IMG/VR virus record: IMGVR_UViG_3300042316_000297
Span: 1-36,012 of that record
DNA length: 36,012 nucleotides
Origin: a virus
Strand: one strand, 5' to 3'
Part shown: positions 34,030 through 36,012 of the stretch, piece after piece
How the letters are laid out: every line of letters starts with the position of its first letter
Position numbering within the stretch: position 1 is the stretch's first letter
Notes under the pieces: model-generated
Database searches by the model: none
What the model was told of the DNA's origin: nothing
What the model saw: the letters and a program-made list of their open reading frames with translations, nothing else
Program-made: the position numbers and the translations under genes

Positions 34030-34191
34030 TTACTTTAACAGTAGAATCAAGACTGTTATCCAGAAGGAGATTAAAGTTAGCACGATCATTAAGCGCGCAA
34101 ACTGCCAGCGGATAAATGATCTACAGGGTTTGTTAATTGATATCGGGCGACCCGTGCGGGCGTTGGTAATAATTGGTTGTATGTGTTTCAT
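34030..34191 (-). CDS. Small membrane protein
   Basis: ATG at 34191 gives 53 residues. A longer frame from 34281 is possible but would overlap the zinc-ribbon gene. The N-terminal half is basic and hydrophilic (KHIQPIITNARTGRPISINK). The C-terminal 22 residues form one hydrophobic segment (RLMIVLTLISFWITVLILLL) ending in Lys, which suggests a tail-anchored inner membrane protein with the N-terminus in the cytoplasm. It could be a lysis accessory or a host-takeover membrane protein; nothing identifies which. An A/C-rich leader (ataaacaaagcaacATG) precedes it, 20 nt after the preceding stop. Confidence 0.5.
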   Translation of the reverse strand: MKHIQPIITNARTGRPISINKPCRSFIRWQFARLMIVLTLISFWITVLILLLK

Positions 34192-34211
34192 GTTGCTTTG
34201 TTTATTGTGGT

Positions 34212-34343
34212 CTAGTATCTTTTTGAACAGTGTGGGCAGATGCCCTGTCCTTGCTTCGTGTAGTATAAGGTTGCTCTGCAATCTCGGCAGAAGCCGAAGA
34301 ACTTGCAGAGTTTACCTAGATAGTAGCGGAATCTGTATCGCAT
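34212..34343 (-). CDS. Small zinc-ribbon protein
   Basis: This 43-residue basic protein carries two CxxC pairs (CRDC and CPHC) 15 residues apart, a zinc-ribbon arrangement that binds one Zn and usually mediates DNA, RNA or protein contacts. The start at 34343 is preferred over an upstream ATG at 34394, because 34343 is preceded by the recurrent CACGAACGAACT junction found before other starts in this array. It overlaps the 3' end of the preceding coiled-coil gene by 28 nt in another frame. Function unknown. Confidence 0.6.
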   Translation of the reverse strand: MRYRFRYYLGKLCKFFGFCRDCRATLYYTKQGQGICPHCSKRY

Positions 34344-34846
34344 AGTTCGTTCGTGGTTAGGGATTGGAGGGCTTCGTAAAGTTTTTTGTCGCATGGTTGT
34401 GGGGCGAAAGGAAGTGTTTCCTTGTGCTTACGGATTGCCTCCGCCAGCCTGTCGCGCTGCTCGGTGACTTTGTGTAACTGGTCGCTTGCATAATCAATGC
34501 CTGATCGTAATCCGTCCACCCGCTCAATCGCTTGATCGTATTCCTCTTTGCTGATTGAATCGCAATCGGCGCAGATCAACGTCTCCTTGCGAAACGCTTC
34601 ATTGTATCGCAGTAAATCATCGCGCTGCTCGGTGACTAATCTAATTTCAGATGTGAGTCTTTCAGCTTCTGCGTGGTGATCTGCGTATTTGCTCTTTAGA
34701 ATTGTAATCTCGGCACGGGCGGCGGTGAGTTCGCGTTCCAAATCTTGGCAATCTTCTTTCAAGAGTTGTTCGCGTAAGCAAGCTTTGGTCAACTCGTTGT
34801 TGTAATTATCTATTGTTTTATCAATAAATGTCGGTGTGTCTTTCAT
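34316..34846 (-). CDS. Coiled-coil modular protein
   Basis: The start at 34846 gives 176 residues; an upstream ATG at 34879 would skip the conserved junction. It is almost wholly coiled coil: LERELTAARAEI near the N-terminus, then VTEQRDDLLRYNEAF and KVTEQRDRLAEAIRKHKE. A CADCDS segment lies in the middle. A C-terminal module YEALQSLTTNEL is shared with the neighbouring 125-residue protein and with the partial gene at the window edge. The start codon overlaps the preceding stop (ATGA). The role is unknown; oligomeric scaffolding or host-protein binding is possible. Confidence 0.6.
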   Translation of the reverse strand: MKDTPTFIDKTIDNYNNELTKACLREQLLKEDCQDLERELTAARAEITILKSKYADHHAEAERLTSEIRLVTEQRDDLLRYNEAFRKETLICADCDSISKEEYDQAIERVDGLRSGIDYASDQLHKVTEQRDRLAEAIRKHKETLPFAPQPCDKKLYEALQSLTTNELCDTDSATI

Positions 34847-35079
34847 AGTTCGTTCGGGTTGGTTGTCCTGAAATTGCAAGCTGGTGAAAAATTAGGCGTC
34901 CAGCACCCGTTTTTCTCCTCAATCGCATATTTAAAAATCCCTGTTGTGGTTTTAACGTAAGCCCAAGCAAAATCATTATTTCTCATCTTTATTTTAACTT
35001 TTCCTTTTGGAAATCCAGACAAGGGAAGCGGGGTTTTAACTCCAAAAATGATATTTTGTTTTGTTGTGATTATTGTCAT
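34843..35079 (-). CDS. Hypothetical small protein
   Basis: With the start at 35079 the protein has 78 residues. It is basic and beta-rich (IIFGVKTPLPLSGFPKGKVK, then FAWAYVKTTTGIFKYAI) with two cysteines near the C-terminus. It ends TNPNEL, encoded by the junction repeat whose last bases form the next gene's ATG (stop and start overlap as ATGA). The start is chosen because the same junction sequence precedes it. Function unknown. Confidence 0.55.
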   Translation of the reverse strand: MTIITTKQNIIFGVKTPLPLSGFPKGKVKIKMRNNDFAWAYVKTTTGIFKYAIEEKNGCWTPNFSPACNFRTTNPNEL

Positions 35080-35300
35080 AGTTCGTTCGGGTTGGTTATT
35101 TCCCAAGGCAATAATGTTTCATCAGCTTCATCTTGGCTGTCGCATGATAGGTTGCGGTATTTCTCAGCTAATCTACGGGCGGCGGTGAGTTCGCGTTCTA
35201 GTTGTCTCGCATGATCGACCATGTAAAAATACTGTGAAAGGTTTTCCCTGTCTTTTCTTAGTTCGTGAATTTCATCTGTTCTCGGTGTGTCTGTGTTCAT
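35076..35300 (-). CDS. Small coiled-coil protein sharing an N-terminal module
   Basis: This 74-residue protein has an N-terminal module, TPRTDEIHELRKDRENLS plus VDHARQLERELTA, that is nearly identical in protein and DNA to residues 6-41 of the 125-residue protein at 35522. After the module the sequence diverges (RRLAEKYRNLSCDSQDEADE) and ends ITNPNEL, encoded by the junction repeat. It looks like a recombined or shortened relative of its neighbour. The role is unknown. Confidence 0.6.
   Translation of the reverse strand: MNTDTPRTDEIHELRKDRENLSQYFYMVDHARQLERELTAARRLAEKYRNLSCDSQDEADETLLPWEITNPNEL
35181..35290 (-). repeat. Direct repeat encoding the shared N-terminal coiled-coil module
   Basis: About 110 nt here closely match 35776-35884, with a core of roughly 70 nt that is identical or nearly so (codons for HELRKDRENLS through DHARQLEREL). 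A shorter piece around the LERELTAAR codons recurs near 34716-34738. The copies are in the same orientation, 595 nt apart. Confidence 0.85.
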
Positions 35301-35318
35301 AGTTCTTTCGGTTGGTTG

Positions 35319-35525
35319 TTAAAGTTTTCGATACCACAAACCTACATAGGAGCGTAGTTTATCAAGGCGGCATTCTTTAGGTGAACAATCTGGCGTTAAT
35401 GCAAACAGCTTACCATCACGTTCGATGATTTTTGATTCGACTCGTAATGGTGGGATTCCAAAAGAGAAATAGATTTCATCCCCTGCTCTTGTTGGTCTGC
35501 CGTCGTCGTCCTTATGATACTTCAT
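35319..35525 (-). CDS. Small conserved-looking phage protein
   Basis: This 68-residue basic protein reads like a small beta-barrel or SH3-type fold (GDEIYFSFGIPPLRVESKI, then DGKLFALTPD). Its start overlaps the preceding stop by 4 nt, after a purine-rich GCGAGAAG that is one of the few Shine-Dalgarno-like sequences here. It separates the two coiled-coil genes that share an N-terminal module. Function unknown. Confidence 0.55.
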   Translation of the reverse strand: MKYHKDDDGRPTRAGDEIYFSFGIPPLRVESKIIERDGKLFALTPDCSPKECRLDKLRSYVGLWYRKL

Positions 35526-35899
35526 ATCTTCTCGCTGGTTAGTTCGTTCGTGGTTAGGGATTGGAGTGCTTCTCTTGCGATAGTCCTTACAGCATCCATA
35601 CGATCTGGCAAACTAATTACCCAATCGCAGTCAGCTAGTTTCTGCAAAGCATCCGCCAGCCTGTCGCGCTGCTGAGTAAGAGTGACAACTTCACGCTCTA
35701 CTTTTGCGATATCTTTAACGCATCCTCTGGCTAAATCAGCCCACAGGTTAGCCCAGTATTCGCGCTGCTCGGTGACGGCGGTTAGTTCGCGTTCGAGTTG
35801 TCTCGCATGATCGACCATGTAAAAATACTGTGAAAGGTTTTCCCTGTCTTTTCTTAGTTCGTGAATAACATCCGTTCTCGGCGTTCCTGATTTACTCAT
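35522..35899 (-). CDS. Coiled-coil modular protein
   Basis: This 125-residue protein has an N-terminal module TPRTDVIHELRKDRENLS and DHARQLERELTA (shared with the 74-residue protein). Coiled-coil units VTEQREYWANLW and LTQQRDRLADALQKL follow, resembling those of the 176-residue protein. A C-terminal EALQSLTTNEL module precedes a short extension TSEKI. The bases that elsewhere form the junction start (CACGAACGAACT) are here followed by extra sequence, so the next ATG lies 15 nt further on. It overlaps the partial upstream gene by 8 nt. Confidence 0.6.
   Translation of the reverse strand: MSKSGTPRTDVIHELRKDRENLSQYFYMVDHARQLERELTAVTEQREYWANLWADLARGCVKDIAKVEREVVTLTQQRDRLADALQKLADCDWVISLPDRMDAVRTIAREALQSLTTNELTSEKI
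35776..35884 (-). repeat. Second copy of the N-terminal module repeat
   Basis: This is the partner of 35181-35290. Recombination between them would remove the 68-residue gene and fuse the two coiled-coil genes in frame. Confidence 0.85.
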
Positions 35900-36012
35900 G
35901 GTCTTTAGTGGTTAGGGATTTGAGGGCTTCGTCAATCACTCGCCTAGTATATCCATTTTTTGAAAAAGTAGCCATTTCTAAACATTCGTCGGCGGCTTTC
36001 AAAGCCTCCGCC
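35892..36012 (-). CDS. C-terminal end of a further modular protein (partial)
   Basis: An open frame enters at the window edge and runs 39 codons to TAA at 35892-35894: AEALKAADECLEMATFSKNG, then YTRRVIDEALKSLTTKDHE. The EAL-x-SLTT ending matches two other genes in the array, so this is a third carrier of the same C-terminal module. The start lies outside the window. Confidence 0.6.
   Translation of the reverse strand, partial: AEALKAADECLEMATFSKNGYTRRVIDEALKSLTTKDHE

Larger units (their letters stand above)
34341..35316 (-). repeat. Recurrent stop/start junction (four copies before ATG codons)
   Basis: CCAACCCGAACGAACTATG occurs exactly at 34844-34862 and 35077-35095. Variants are at 35298-35315 (one base shorter, one change) and 34341-34359 (TAACCACGAACGAACT before the ATG). 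In the first two copies the repeat encodes TNPNEL, with the TGA stop of one gene overlapping the ATG of the next. A copy without ATG, extending into the EALQSLTT module, lies at 35541-35566 and is identical over 26 nt to 34344-34369. Confidence 0.85.

Noticed and set aside
33988-35900. CRISPR array
   Set aside because: The repeats are a pentamer tract, coding modules and gene junctions with irregular spacing; there are no regular repeat-spacer units.
1-36012. tRNA or rRNA genes
   Set aside because: No cloverleaf with a CCA-type acceptor or GTTCRA T-loop was found by reading; intergenic space is very small.

Overview
The window is 36 kb of a tailed double-stranded DNA bacteriophage (Caudoviricetes). 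The markers are a terminase large subunit, tail-fibre-type proteins, a T4-type lysozyme, a compact replication and recombination operon, and one 3,664-residue virion-type giant protein. No integrase, RNA polymerase, portal or major capsid gene is visible, so part of the genome lies outside the window. Three head-to-tail virion genes follow terL, the last one giant, which recalls the internal (ejected) proteins of T7-like podoviruses. This is inference from order and protein character. The host is not identified. Almost no gene has a Shine-Dalgarno sequence. Starts instead follow A/C-rich leaders, which suggests a host with SD-poor translation (Bacteroidota are the best-known example). The small coiled-coil proteins at the right end resemble ones I loosely associate with Verrucomicrobiota phages; this is memory, not a search.

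Layout. (1) 53-8772, plus strand: tail and fibre structural genes (53-5991), a gap holding a probable frameshifted small gene and a sigma70-like promoter (5992-6405), the lysozyme, a tail-adaptor-like protein, a small zincin-like protein and a PD-(D/E)XK nuclease. (2) 18326-8729, minus strand: a tightly packed replication operon read from right to left. It runs HTH/terminase-small-subunit candidate, unknown protein, stand-alone DnaA domain IV, RuvC-like resolvase, dATP/dGTP diphosphohydrolase fused to a zinc ribbon, SF2 helicase, Cas4/RecB-like Fe-S nuclease, SSB candidate, small coiled-coil protein, a hairpin terminator, family A DNA polymerase and AEP-type primase/SF3 helicase. It ends at a terminator placed inside the opposing nuclease gene. 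(3) 18374-33379, plus strand: terL from a strong promoter with an almost absent 5' leader, a hairpin-rich intergenic region, two helical or disordered virion-type proteins, and the giant polyvalent protein (10,995 bp). (4) 36012-33385, minus strand: nine small genes or gene ends, several built from shared coiled-coil and C-terminal modules and joined by a repeated stop/start junction, ending with a second, more divergent DnaA-domain-IV-like protein.

How it fits together: the minus-strand operon supplies origin recognition (DnaA-like), priming and unwinding, synthesis, ssDNA protection, end processing and branch resolution. The dNTP hydrolase probably adjusts the nucleotide pool. The plus-strand blocks supply packaging, tail, lysis and ejected proteins. 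The most unusual features are the two lone DnaA domain IV proteins, the modular small-gene array with its recurrent 19-nt junction, the giant protein with one intact and one degenerate zincin-like motif and a visible composition shift, and the SD-less A/C-rich leaders throughout.
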